Position numbers and translations under genes: made by a program. Under the pieces are notes generated by a model. It was given only the letters and a program-made list of their open reading frames with translations, did no database searches and was not told the DNA's origin. Shown piece after piece: positions 35,758 through 44,131 of a stretch of 64,000 nucleotides of DNA. Numbering within the stretch: the stretch's first letter is position 1; every line of letters begins with the position of its first letter. Source of the DNA: Verrucomicrobiota bacterium (GTDB lineage Bacteria > Verrucomicrobiota > Verrucomicrobiia > Limisphaerales > J093); the NCBI GenBank assembly GCA_022710935.1, contig JAKLFY010000030.1, forward strand, positions 1 through 64,000, read 5' to 3'.

Positions 35758-37356
35758 ATGAACTTCTATCCTCAAACTCGCCCGCGTCATCTGGTGCTGG
35801 TGCTCGGCGACCAGTTGAACCAGGACTCGGCCGCCTTCGACGGTTTCGATCCGGCGCGCGATGCGGTGTGGATGGCGGAAGTCGCCGAGGAAAGCACCCG
35901 TGTGTGGTCGCACCAGGCGCGCATCGCAATGTTCCTGAGCGCCATGCGGCACTTCCGGGATGCGCTGCAGGGTCAGGGCCTGACGGTGCATTACCGCCAA
36001 CTCAATGACCCCGCCAACAGCGGCTCTTTCCTTGGTGAGGTGACCGCCACGACCAGCCGGCTCTCTCCGCAACGCCTGATCTGGGTCGAGCCGGGCGAAT
36101 GGCGCGTGCAGAGGTGCCTCGAAAGCACCGCGCGCGCACTGGGCGTCGATTTCGAGGTCCGACCCGACCGGCATTTCTTCTGTTCACGCGAAGAGTTCGC
36201 CCGGCACGCCCGGGGGCGAAAGCAACTGCGGATGGAGTTTTTCTACCGCGCGCTGCGGCGCCAGCAGCGCGTGCTGATGGATGCCGACGAACCCGCCGGT
36301 GGCGCGTGGAACTTCGACGCTCAAAACCGGGAGAGTTTTGGGAAGGAAGGTCCGCCTGACGCCGAAACGCCCCTGGCCTTTAACCCGGACGCGCCCACCC
36401 GCGAAGTCCTGGCGCTGGTGAAGGACCGCTTTGCGAAGCACTCCGGCAGCCTGGCGCGATTCGATTGGCCGGTCAGCCCGCAACAAGCCCGCGCCGCCTT
36501 GGACGATTTCGTGGCGCATCGCTTGCCGCACTTCGGCCGCTATCAGGACGCGATGTGGACCGGACACGACGCGAGCCAGCCGACAGCGGCGCTTCGTCAA
36601 CACGCCTATCTCCATCACTCCCGCCTCTCGGCGGCGATGAATCTGAAGCTGTTGAATCCGCGAGACGCCGTGTCCGCAGCGGAGAAGGCTTATCGCGAAG
36701 GCCGGGCGCCGCTAGCTTCGGTGGAAGGTTTCATCCGTCAAATTCTCGGTTGGCGTGAATACGTGCGCGGCATCTACTGGCAGTTCATGCCTCGCTACCT
36801 CGATCGGAACGAACTCAAGGCTACCCAGCCGTTGCCAGCATGTTACTGGACGGGCGAAACCGACATGAACTGCCTGCGCCACGTCGTCGGCCAGACGCTC
36901 GAGTTCGGCTACGCGCATCACATCCAGCGGCTGATGGTGACGGGCCTGTTCGCTCTGCTGCTGGGCGTGAAGCCCCAGGCGGTGCACGAATGGTATCTGG
37001 CGATGTATGTGGACGCGGTCGAGTGGGTGGAATTGCCCAACACGCTGGGCATGTCGCAACACGCCGATGGCGGTCTCATGGCCAGCAAGCCCTACATGGC
37101 CAGCGGCAAATACATTCAGCGCATGAGCAACTACTGCGCGGGTTGTCGTTACGATCCCGCGCAACGCACTGACCCAAAGGCGTGTCCGTTCACGACGCTT
37201 TACTGGGACTTACTCCTGCGGCACGAGACCCTGCTCGCCCAAAACCCGCGCACGGTCATGCAGGCGCGCAACGCCGCCCGCCTTACCCCCGCCCAACGCC
37301 TCCAAATCACGGACCACGCCGCCGGCCTTCGGGCTGCCATCGCCGCCGCCACATGA
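35758..37356 (+). CDS. Fe-S cluster photolyase-related protein (FeS-BCP / PhrB-like)
   Basis: 532 residues from the ATG at 35758. It opens HLVLVLGDQLNQDSAAFDGF, the signature of the deoxyribodipyrimidine photolyase-related family, with an alpha/beta domain to ~140. The helical FAD-binding half contains FIRQILGWREYVRGIYW and GMSQHADGGLMASKPYMASG. Four Cys positioned like the [4Fe-4S] ligands of PhrB are present: MNCLRH, SNYCAGC (two) and KACPFTTLYWDLL. Likely repairs (6-4) photoproducts or senses blue light. An oxidoreductase fragment overlaps its stop by 4 bp (ATGA at 37353), an arrangement seen in light-related operons. Confidence 0.92.
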   Translation: MNFYPQTRPRHLVLVLGDQLNQDSAAFDGFDPARDAVWMAEVAEESTRVWSHQARIAMFLSAMRHFRDALQGQGLTVHYRQLNDPANSGSFLGEVTATTSRLSPQRLIWVEPGEWRVQRCLESTARALGVDFEVRPDRHFFCSREEFARHARGRKQLRMEFFYRALRRQQRVLMDADEPAGGAWNFDAQNRESFGKEGPPDAETPLAFNPDAPTREVLALVKDRFAKHSGSLARFDWPVSPQQARAALDDFVAHRLPHFGRYQDAMWTGHDASQPTAALRQHAYLHHSRLSAAMNLKLLNPRDAVSAAEKAYREGRAPLASVEGFIRQILGWREYVRGIYWQFMPRYLDRNELKATQPLPACYWTGETDMNCLRHVVGQTLEFGYAHHIQRLMVTGLFALLLGVKPQAVHEWYLAMYVDAVEWVELPNTLGMSQHADGGLMASKPYMASGKYIQRMSNYCAGCRYDPAQRTDPKACPFTTLYWDLLLRHETLLAQNPRTVMQARNAARLTPAQRLQITDHAAGLRAAIAAAT

Positions 37357-37484
37357 GCCTGCGCATCGCCATCATCGGAGCGGGCATGGCCGCGGGTCTC
37401 TATGCCATAAAGTTCGATCCAGTTTCCGAGCGGCGCAATTTCACCACGGTCAAAAACCCTGAGTTCTTCAAGCAGCAGATATGA
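37353..37484 (+). pseudogene. N-terminal fragment of an FAD/NAD-binding oxidoreductase
   Basis: The ATG overlaps the photolyase stop. The first ~17 residues (MSLRIAIIGAGMAAGL) are a dinucleotide-binding GxGxxG start as in FAD-dependent amine-oxidase/renalase-type enzymes. From residue ~18 (YAIKFDPVSERRNF) the sequence no longer fits and a stop comes at residue 44. This is a clear deletion junction. In relatives an FAD oxidoreductase commonly follows this photolyase type. Confidence 0.55.
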
Positions 37485-37783
37485 CCAATCATTTCCAGCC
37501 AGCTTCTCTGCTCGCCGCCGTGGCGGGGATTTGCTTTCATCTGACCATAAACACCGCCATTGCCGCGGAGAGAACCCTCTTCGACTTCTCGACCTTCACC
37601 AACGCGAGTGCGTGGCAGATCGTGAATGACGACGTGATGGGTGGCGTGTCCTCAAGCCGCTTCAGCGTGACCAATGGCGTGGCAAGTTTCGCGGCGAGTT
37701 GTCGTTGGAGAAGAACGGCGGCTTCGCCTCCGTGCGCTCGCTGTCCGCACGCCTTGACCTTGCCAATTGCGATGCCTTCCTCA
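37481..37783 (+). pseudogene. CIA30-domain protein, N-terminal fragment, frameshifted
   Basis: The ATG at 37481 overlaps the previous stop. Signal-like LLAAVAGICFHLTINTAIAA, then RTLFDFSTFTNASAWQIVND and DVMGGVSSSRFSVTNGVASF, a textbook CIA30 (NADH dehydrogenase intermediate-associated 30 family) N-terminus. One base appears to be missing after 37690: the domain continues in the next frame as RGELSLEKNGGFASVRSLSA and DLANCDAFL. At ~37783 it runs without a break into the coiled-coil of a sigma-54 activator. The rest of the CIA30 domain is absent. Confidence 0.7.
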
Positions 37784-38787
37784 AGACAGTCGAGGCGCTC
37801 AAGGAGCGAGTGGAAGCGGAAAATGTCTCGTTGCGGCAGGACCTGCAACTCTTGGAGGGTCACCCGGAGATTCTCGGCCGCAGTCCCACCCTCCAGAAGG
37901 TCTTAGCCCAGGCAGAGAAGGTCGCACCCACCGATGCGTCTGTCCTGCTGCTGGGCGAGACTGGAACTGGCAAGGAGCTCATCGCCGCCGCCATCCACGA
38001 CTTGAGCCCCCGCCGTGACCGGCCCATGGTGCGGGTGAACTGCGCCGCCATTCCCTCCAACCTCATCGAGAGCGAGCTCTTCGGTCGGGAGAAAGGCGCC
38101 TACACGGGGGCCCTGAGCAAACAGATCGGCCGTTTCGAATCCGCCCACGGCTCAACCATCTTCTTGGATGAAATCGGCGAACTCCCGCCCGAGGTTCAAG
38201 TCAAGCTATTGCGCGTCCTCCAAGAGAAGCAGATCGAGCGCTTGGGCAACCCGACCCCCATCTCCGTAGACGTGCGCATCATCTCGGCCACCAACTGCGA
38301 CCTCGCCAAAGCCGTGCGCACCGGGAAACTCCGGGAAGACCTCTACTATCGCTTGAACGTCTTTCCCATCCGCCTGCCGCCCCTCCGCGAACGTCCGGAG
38401 GACATCCCCATGCTGGTGAGCGCCTTTGTCGAGCAGTTTGGTGCCGCCACAGGCCACAGTATTACCTCGATCCCCAAATCCACTCTCGACGCCCTACAGC
38501 ATTACCACTGGCCGGGCAATGTGCGTGAACTGCGCAACGTGATCGAACGGGCCGTCATCCTCAGCCGAGGTCCCAAGTTGGCCGTGGAACTGCCCAGCCT
38601 CCAGCAGCCGGTCGGCCGCCCCTCTCTGCTCATGAAGGATGTCGAGCGCGACCACCTCTTGCGAGTGCTGGAGCAGACTGGCTGGCGCCTTAAGGGCAAA
38701 GGCGGGGCCGCCGAGATCCTCGGGCTCAAGCGCACCACGCTCCAGAGCCGCATGACCAGACTTGGCCTCCGCCGACCAAAGCCATAG
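37699..38787 (+). CDS. Sigma-54-dependent transcriptional activator, sensor domain lost, chimeric N-terminus
   Basis: 363 residues if a TTG at 37699 is used; no early in-frame ATG exists, so the true start is unclear. Residues ~1-28 derive from a CIA30 protein; the NtrC/FhlA-type linker TVEALKERVEAEN follows. The AAA+ domain is complete: GETGTGKEL Walker A, GAYTGA loop contacting sigma-54, FLDEIGELPPEVQ Walker B, and RPEDIP. A Fis-type helix-turn-helix is at the end (AAEILGLKRTTLQSRM). The normal GAF/sensor region is missing, replaced by the CIA30 piece, so activity may be unregulated or translation may be poor. A palindromic site and a sigma-54 promoter lie immediately downstream. Confidence 0.8.
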   Translation: MSLEKNGGFASVRSLSARLDLANCDAFLKTVEALKERVEAENVSLRQDLQLLEGHPEILGRSPTLQKVLAQAEKVAPTDASVLLLGETGTGKELIAAAIHDLSPRRDRPMVRVNCAAIPSNLIESELFGREKGAYTGALSKQIGRFESAHGSTIFLDEIGELPPEVQVKLLRVLQEKQIERLGNPTPISVDVRIISATNCDLAKAVRTGKLREDLYYRLNVFPIRLPPLRERPEDIPMLVSAFVEQFGAATGHSITSIPKSTLDALQHYHWPGNVRELRNVIERAVILSRGPKLAVELPSLQQPVGRPSLLMKDVERDHLLRVLEQTGWRLKGKGGAAEILGLKRTTLQSRMTRLGLRRPKP

Positions 38788-38795
38788 GGCCGGCC

Positions 38796-38823
38796 TATCG
38801 GCACTGTGCCGATATATCGGCAC
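38796..38823. promoter_or_regulatory. Palindromic activator-binding site (candidate upstream activating sequence)
   Basis: TATCGGCAC at 38796-38804, one T, then the exact complement GTGCCGATA at 38806-38814, followed at once by a third half-site TATCGGCAC at 38815-38823. It lies ~100 bp upstream of a sigma-54 promoter and just after the activator gene, the usual arrangement for an enhancer site bound by that activator. Confidence 0.65.
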
Positions 38824-38920
38824 CTTTTGCGCTTCGCCTCTGGGCTCCCCCTCCACCCGAAGATCGATTCAGACCAATGTTTACTAGGGTTTCATCCACT
38901 TCTGCAATACCACCTCCCCC

Positions 38921-38938
38921 TTGGCACGCCGCTAGCAT
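38921..38938 (+). promoter_or_regulatory. Sigma-54 promoter
   Basis: TTGGCACGCCGCTAGCAT: GG of the -24 box at 38923-38924 and GC of the -12 box at 38935-38936, exactly 10 nt between them as required. The consensus TTGGCAC is fully matched. Predicted start of transcription is near 38947, so translation of the next gene from the GTG at 38950 would be almost leaderless; an ATG at 39001 is the alternative. Confidence 0.7.
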
Positions 38939-38949
38939 AATGGAAAAGC

Positions 38950-39408
38950 GTGACCGAACTCCTGCTTCGCATCAGCGCCAAAGCCAAAGGCTTGGCACCG
39001 ATGATTCAGTCCCTCGCCAAGGTCATGTTCCAGGCCAAGCTGGAGCCAGGCTGTGTGGATTGCCGGGTTTACGTCGAAACCGAGAACCCTCAATCGCTCG
39101 TCTACGTCGAGCAGTGGGTAACCCAGCAGGACTTCGAGTCAGGACTTGTTTCCCGCCGTTTCGGCACCTTGTTGTCCATTATGGAAAGTGCCCGTCAAGC
39201 CCCGGAGCTGGAGGTGCGCACGGTGTCCGAGCAACGGGGGCTGGACTACGTCCGAAGTGTCCGCCTGCCCCCGGACGGCACAGGAGGAATTGTTGATCCA
39301 CAGGCGACCGGCGCCAACATGCACCCACGATCAACCCAGAGAAGAGAACATCGTCTTCCGAGGCGGGCTCACTCATCAATCATGTCATGGAAAGGAAATC
39401 CGTTATGA
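38950..39408 (+). CDS. Antibiotic-biosynthesis-monooxygenase (ABM) fold protein
   Basis: 152 residues from GTG 38950, or 135 from ATG 39001. The first ~95 residues fit the ABM ferredoxin-like fold: LLLRISAKAKGLAPMIQSLA, EPGCVDCRVYVETENPQSLV, YVEQWVTQQDFESGLVSRRF. ABM proteins are small oxygenases, haem-degrading enzymes or quinone-related enzymes; here the substrate is unknown. The tail from ~105 is low-complexity, rich in Arg, and may be read-through. It lies directly downstream of a sigma-54 promoter, so it is the likely target of the activator encoded before it. It overlaps the next gene start (39405) by 4 bp. Confidence 0.6.
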   Translation: MTELLLRISAKAKGLAPMIQSLAKVMFQAKLEPGCVDCRVYVETENPQSLVYVEQWVTQQDFESGLVSRRFGTLLSIMESARQAPELEVRTVSEQRGLDYVRSVRLPPDGTGGIVDPQATGANMHPRSTQRREHRLPRRAHSSIMSWKGNPL

Positions 39409-39752
39409 AAAGTACACGTCGAGAGTTTATCCAACAGTCGGCCACTCTTTCTGCCGCAGCCGTGCTTGGCGGCTTGGCGGGTCCGCAAACAGTTGCCGGC
39501 AAAGCTGGCTCAAGATCGCACCCAAACATCCTCTTGATCATGGTGGATCAACAACACATGCCTCCGGCCTACGGACCGGGCGAGGGGATGGCCCAAGGGC
39601 TGAGGGAGATCCTCGGTTTTGAGGAACTTTCACCCGACAATCCCTACACCCAGTACTTTCCCGGTAATTTGCGGTTGCGACAGAATGCGGTGGTCCTCAA
39701 AAGGCACTACGCGGCCTCTTCGGCCTGCACGCCCAGGTCAACGTGCTGGTAG
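39405..39752 (+). pseudogene. Sulfatase N-terminal fragment, cut at the formylglycine motif
   Basis: 115 residues from the ATG at 39405. A Tat-type signal (STRREFIQQSATLSAAAVLG) precedes HPNILLIMVDQQHMPP, the metal-binding N-terminus of type I sulfatases. It then reads HYAASSACTPR. In sulfatases this is the C-x-P-S-R site whose Cys becomes formylglycine. The similarity ends exactly there: the Ser of the motif is lost at a junction and the frame ends five codons later. The next bases continue, in another frame, as the C-terminal half of a sulfatase maturase. Confidence 0.8.
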
Positions 39753-40486
39753 CGGTGAACAACAGGAACTCTACGCAGCCTCTCGAAGTTTACCGTTTTC
39801 TGCGCCAACACGGCGTGCAGTTCATCCAGTTCATCCCGATCGTCGAAAGGGAAGCAGACCCGGAAGCCAAGGCCTTGGGGATCCCGCTCGCCCTGCCGCC
39901 TTCTCTGAACCGTGCACAGCATTCGACAACCGTGACCTCTTGGAGCGTAGAACCCCAACAGTACGGCGAGTTCCTCATGCGAATCTTCGATGAGTGGATC
40001 AGGAACGACGTCGGCAAGGTCTTCGTAATGAACTTTGAGTGGACGCTGGCGGCCTGGGCCCATGTCAGGCCGGCGGTCTGCTATCTCGCTCCGCGCTGTG
40101 GACGCAACCTTATCCTGGAGTGTAATGGAGACGTCTTCTCCTGCGACCACTTCATGTACCCCGCTTATCGGCTCGGCAATATTCTGGAGGATGGCTTGGC
40201 ATACCTTGTCGACTCACAGCAACAACTCGCCTTCGGCGCCGCGAAAGAAACCGCCCTCCCCGCTTACTGCCGCCAGTGCGACGTCCTCTTTGCCTGCCGG
40301 GGCGGCTGTCCCAAACACCGTTTCCTCAAATCCCCCGACGGAGAACCGGGACTGAACTACCTCTGTGCTGCATTCAAAGACTTTCTGCATCATGTGGAGC
40401 CTGGAATGAAACGGACGTTGGAGTTCATCCGCAGCGGGATCCCCGCGCAGAAGATTATGGAAACGACCTCATCCATACGCAGCTAA
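39737..40486 (+). pseudogene. Anaerobic sulfatase-maturating enzyme, C-terminal half (SPASM domain)
   Basis: About 248 residues read from the junction at ~39735. The end of the radical-SAM barrel (NVLVAVNNRN, QFIQFIPIVEREAD) and a complete SPASM domain (CYLAPRCGRNLILECNGDVF, SCDHFMYP, YCRQCDVLFACRGGCPKHRF, LNYLCAAF) keep all the auxiliary-cluster Cys. The N-terminal CxxxCxxC radical-SAM site is gone, so it cannot act as an anSME. A GTG at 39743 could start translation. It was probably produced by deletion between a sulfatase gene and its neighbouring maturase gene in the same orientation. Confidence 0.8.
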
Positions 40487-40979
40487 GCTCAACTTTGGCG
40501 GCGCCATCGTCTGCCCCTCCCTCGCCACAAAACACCTCTGCACGTCTACCACGTCATTCCCACCGGCGCCAAACTCGCCTGCCCACAGTGAACCGGAGCC
40601 CCCTCCTTGAGTGCGCGATCATCTGCAAGTGCCAGTCCGATACGCCCTCCCCCCATCGTTATCGAGGCCCGGCCAGCGGCACCGGGAGGTAGCGGAAGCG
40701 ACCTTCGCTGCGGGCAAGAGCAGCGAAGCTCAGGATCGGGATGGGAGCGTTTCCGCCCATCCGTGGGGAACGCGATCTTCTCGCCTTGAATCAACGCTTC
40801 CTGGTAGGATTCCAGCGAGAATTGACGTGGGTTATGCATGAGGACACACGCGAGTCCGGGACGGTCGATGCAGGCTCGGGCAGAGCGGGCCGAGCTTCTG
40901 CCGGTGTTGTCTTGCCAGCTCAGCCTGGCGGTGCTCGTCTTCAAGCCCGTTCGTTTTTCTGCGAATGGAGGAATGACTT
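40487..40979. other. Intergenic, no supported gene
   Basis: 493 bp. Open frames on both strands are biased in composition without recognisable domains. The last bases hold a good ribosome-binding site (GGAGGAATG) for the next gene. Confidence 0.4.
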
Positions 40980-43028
40980 GTGAACCATTCCCAACGTCCA
41001 GATACCGTACTACCCTCGCCGGCTTACACGTCAACCATCGCTGATGGCCGCACCGAAATCCTGAAGGAACTCGCGAAGACCGGCGCCGTCACTCACGCCG
41101 TCTCGGTCGCGCTGCTCGATGACCGGCGCATCTTATGGGAGGAGGCCTTTGGGCTGGTCGACAAGACCCGGAGCCTGCGGCCCAACTCTGAGACGTCGTT
41201 TTGTATCGCTTCGCTCAGCAAGATCGTGGCGGTCGTCGGGACGATGATGCTGGTGGATCGCGGGCTCGTGGGCCTCGATAAACCGGTGACACGTTATCTC
41301 AGGGACTTCCGCATGACCGGCGGGGAGGTCTGGCGCAAGATCACGGTGCGCATGCTGCTCAACCATTCGTCGGGGTTGCCGGGAACCCACCTTGCCGACG
41401 TCCTCACGGTCGTCCCCGTGGCGGACTATGCTGCCCAACTTCAGCGAAGTTTGGCCAGGCAACGCCTCAAGCACGCCCCTGGCGAGATGGCGGTGTACTG
41501 CAACGACGGGTTCACCCTGATCGAACGGGTGGTCGCCGAGGTGACCGGCCAACCGTATGTCGATTTCGTGCACAAGGAGATCCTGGAGCCGCTCGGGATG
41601 AGGCGCACTCGCTTTGCCCTGGAACGCTTTGCCCCGGGCAGCTTTGCACCTGGACTGGATGGCGCAGGCCGTCCCGAGCCGCAGGAATATGTCAACGTCT
41701 ACGCCGGTGGTCTTTTCTCAACGCCGGGCGAGATCGCGCGATTGGCGATGATGTTCCTCAATGATGGTCAGTTGGAAGGGCGGCGGCTGCTTTCGGCTGA
41801 GGCTGTTGCCGAGATGGGCCGGGACCAGACCGAAGGCCTGGCGTTCAACCCGGTCACTGACCACCCGGTGCATTTTGGCTTGGGCTGGGACGGGGTGAAC
41901 CAGGGCGGGCTGGCGGCAGTTGGCGTGACCGCGTGGCACAAGTCGGGCGATGCAGACCATTACCACAGCCACCTCATCGTCGTACCCGAAGAGCGGCTGG
42001 CTGCAGTCGTGATGACCACTAATGCCGTTTGCGTCGGTGGCATCGCTAACCTCCTGGCAGAACGGCTGCTGCTGCACGCCCTGGCCGAGCGCGGGAGCAT
42101 CCGCAAGGTACCTGAACCACGAAAACCAGCCCCGCTGCCGGCTGTCCCGGCCACTGACGATGAGCTGGCTGCCATTGCCGGCATTTACGCCAGCAGCTAT
42201 GGCCCGCGGCAGATAACTGTACAGCCCGATCGCACGCTGGCGCTGTCGATGCATGTAAAGGGCGAATGGAAACCTCTTATCGAGGGTCTGAAGCTGCGCG
42301 GGGATGGTCGCTGGATATCCGACCGTTGCCCCGAAACCGCTTACCGCCTCGTGTTCGCCGGAGGGCGCCGCTATTTGGCTGTGCGCAGGCCATTCGGCCT
42401 GGGCCACTATGAAGTGGAACTGCCCGACAGCCATGACCTGCCTCCGGGTAGACGGCTCTCAAGCAAATGGCAGTCGCGGATTGGCCGGCGCTGGTTGGCT
42501 GCCAACGACCCGTACAGCGCCTTTCTGGCCCTGGGACGGCAACCGCCTCTGTTCAGCCTGCTGGAGGTCAAGGGGCTCGCGAACTATATCGCCGCTGCCA
42601 TGATGGGGGCCGGAATGGAAATGGTGCAGGTCATCGACCCTGGAGAAAGCGACAGTCTCGCCCGGATGTGCCTCAAGATCCCTCTCGACAACGGCTGGGG
42701 TCTCAGCGACCTGGAGATAATCGAGCGGGACGGGGAAGAGTGGGTCCTCTGGGCAGGCATCCTGTACCGTCCCCTTGCGACAGTGCCTTTCCTGGGCCCC
42801 AGCCGGGCAACGATAACGATTGGCTCGGAGGGACTGGGCGAATGGCGTCAACTGCCCGCGAGTTTGGCCCTGACCGTGTGCGGTGCTCGGATCTGGCGTC
42901 TGTATGACGCGGAGTTTTCACTCTCTGCTTGGGGTTTGGAGGAGGGAGAGGTCGGCGAGGTCCCGGCCGGTGCCTACCTGTATGTGCACGGCCCGCGGGG
43001 CTCAACGATTAAGGTAGCGGTGACCTGA
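40980..43028 (+). CDS. Serine hydrolase, beta-lactamase class C / PBP4* family
   Basis: 682 residues from the GTG at 40980, with GGAGG about 8 nt upstream. Catalytic SxxK appears as ASLSKIV near residue 77, the YxN element as AVYCND near 175, and the third KSG-type element as WHKSGDAD near 320. These define the class C fold (residues ~20-370). After ~390 an additional domain of ~290 residues follows, probably a lipocalin-like or beta-barrel extension found in many such hydrolases. No clear signal peptide is seen. Function could be an esterase, D-amino-acid peptidase or lactamase-like; true antibiotic resistance is not implied. Confidence 0.82.
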   Translation: MNHSQRPDTVLPSPAYTSTIADGRTEILKELAKTGAVTHAVSVALLDDRRILWEEAFGLVDKTRSLRPNSETSFCIASLSKIVAVVGTMMLVDRGLVGLDKPVTRYLRDFRMTGGEVWRKITVRMLLNHSSGLPGTHLADVLTVVPVADYAAQLQRSLARQRLKHAPGEMAVYCNDGFTLIERVVAEVTGQPYVDFVHKEILEPLGMRRTRFALERFAPGSFAPGLDGAGRPEPQEYVNVYAGGLFSTPGEIARLAMMFLNDGQLEGRRLLSAEAVAEMGRDQTEGLAFNPVTDHPVHFGLGWDGVNQGGLAAVGVTAWHKSGDADHYHSHLIVVPEERLAAVVMTTNAVCVGGIANLLAERLLLHALAERGSIRKVPEPRKPAPLPAVPATDDELAAIAGIYASSYGPRQITVQPDRTLALSMHVKGEWKPLIEGLKLRGDGRWISDRCPETAYRLVFAGGRRYLAVRRPFGLGHYEVELPDSHDLPPGRRLSSKWQSRIGRRWLAANDPYSAFLALGRQPPLFSLLEVKGLANYIAAAMMGAGMEMVQVIDPGESDSLARMCLKIPLDNGWGLSDLEIIERDGEEWVLWAGILYRPLATVPFLGPSRATITIGSEGLGEWRQLPASLALTVCGARIWRLYDAEFSLSAWGLEEGEVGEVPAGAYLYVHGPRGSTIKVAVT

Positions 43029-43480
43029 GACCCCACCACGCCCCCAGCACTGCCGCCCTCGCCGTCGCTTCATCAAACTTCCGGACACTCCCCTCGAGCA
43101 CGGTCCTGACGTCGAGCTTCCGACCGATCTCCCGGATATCGAGCTTGAGACCCTTGAGCGCGAAGGCCGAGGTGCGCGCGACGACCCGGACCCCCTGAAG
43201 GTGGGTGAGCGCGTTGATGAGCTCCTCGGCGATCCCTTCGCCGAAATAATCCTGGTCCTTCTCCGGGCTCATGTCGGAGAAGGGAAGGACGGCTATCGAC
43301 GGCGGCTTTTCGCGGACAGCCGCGGCCGGGGCGGCGGCGATATCACCGAGGTCGACCGACTTGAGACCGTCGATCAAAGCGCTTGCATTCGGATAACGGT
43401 CACGGCGATCTTTCTTGAGGCACCCTTCTATGACTTTGGCCAGCCCCGCCGGAACGTCGCGCCTCAGCGCGGCGATGGGT
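43009..43480 (-). pseudogene. Ser/Thr kinase-TolB-type receptor fragment (end of kinase domain)
   Basis: Minus strand. EPEPIAALRRDVPAGLAKVI, then EGCLKKDRRDRYPNASALID (end of an Acidobacteria/Verrucomicrobia-type kinase), a linker, and SIAVLPFSDMSPEKDQDYFG, ALTHLQGVRVVARTSAFALK, VRTVLEGSVRK (start of the TolB-like domain common after such kinases). It then degenerates to a stop. The upstream part of the kinase is missing here; a matching middle part lies nearby on the opposite strand (43699-43836). A 76-bp palindromic repeat abuts the break. It overlaps the end of the serine hydrolase gene by ~20 bp. Confidence 0.7.
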
Positions 43481-43506
43481 TCAGGCTCTCCATGAACCGT
43501 GGTTGC

Positions 43507-43582
43507 GTAGCCGCCGTCGTCAGACGGCGCCATCTCGCTCCGTCGAAGGCAGGAATCAGCGCCGACTCACGTCGGCGGCTAC
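43507..43582. repeat. 76-bp imperfect palindromic repeat (REP/MITE-like)
   Basis: GTAGCCGCCG at 43507-43516 and its complement CGGCGGCTAC at 43573-43582 enclose further complementary blocks (ACGGCGCC and AGCGCCGACT) around a centre reading CTCGCTCCGTCGAAGGCAGG. The whole can fold into one long hairpin. I recognise this type of sequence as frequent in verrucomicrobial and acidobacterial genomes, but copy number cannot be checked here. It sits exactly at the broken edge of a kinase fragment. Confidence 0.7.
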
Positions 43583-43698
43583 AGACCGGTTCATGGTCCC
43601 CATGCGCATTAAACCGTTGAATGTCAACACGTCCCATGAACGATGGCCTGGAAAAACACCTGCTCATGCCCGCCCTGGAACGGTGAGCGGCCAGCCAG

Positions 43699-43836
43699 CA
43701 TCTCGGTACCGCCGCCGGCCTGACACGGACGGGGGTCGTGATGGGTACGGTCGCCTATATGTCGCCCGAGCAGGTCCTGGGCCGGAAAGTGGATGAGCGC
43801 ACGGACATCTGGTCCTTTGCCACCAAGCCGTCATAG
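43699..43836 (+). pseudogene. Ser/Thr kinase fragment (activation segment)
   Basis: Plus-strand piece [20 protein letters not shown], then [20 protein letters not shown], ending in TAG at 43834. This is the activation segment and APE-like region of the kinase type whose next portion is found inverted at 43009-43480. Nothing before or after belongs to a kinase. Together the two pieces show that one gene was broken and partly inverted. Confidence 0.7.
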
Positions 43837-44131
43837 ACCGCCTCGACCTTCGCTCGCGTCGGCGGGTCGCGGACGGTCCGCAAGACGCGGGGCCCACCTG
43901 AGCTTCACCGTGCCGCTGAACCGTCGGCGACGCGCAGTAAAGGTTGAGCGGGATTCCGCCACGAGCGCACGATTGACGAACATCCCCAACGCGTGCTCAC
44001 AATTGCCAAATGCATTCGCTGCGGTCTCGACGCAGGAGTGGCGAGCGGGAGGCAATCGGCCCCTCTTCGGTGGGAAGGCGATCAGAGGATCAGAGCATCG
44101 CATGAAGACAGAGCAAACCAGGAAGGCGGAC

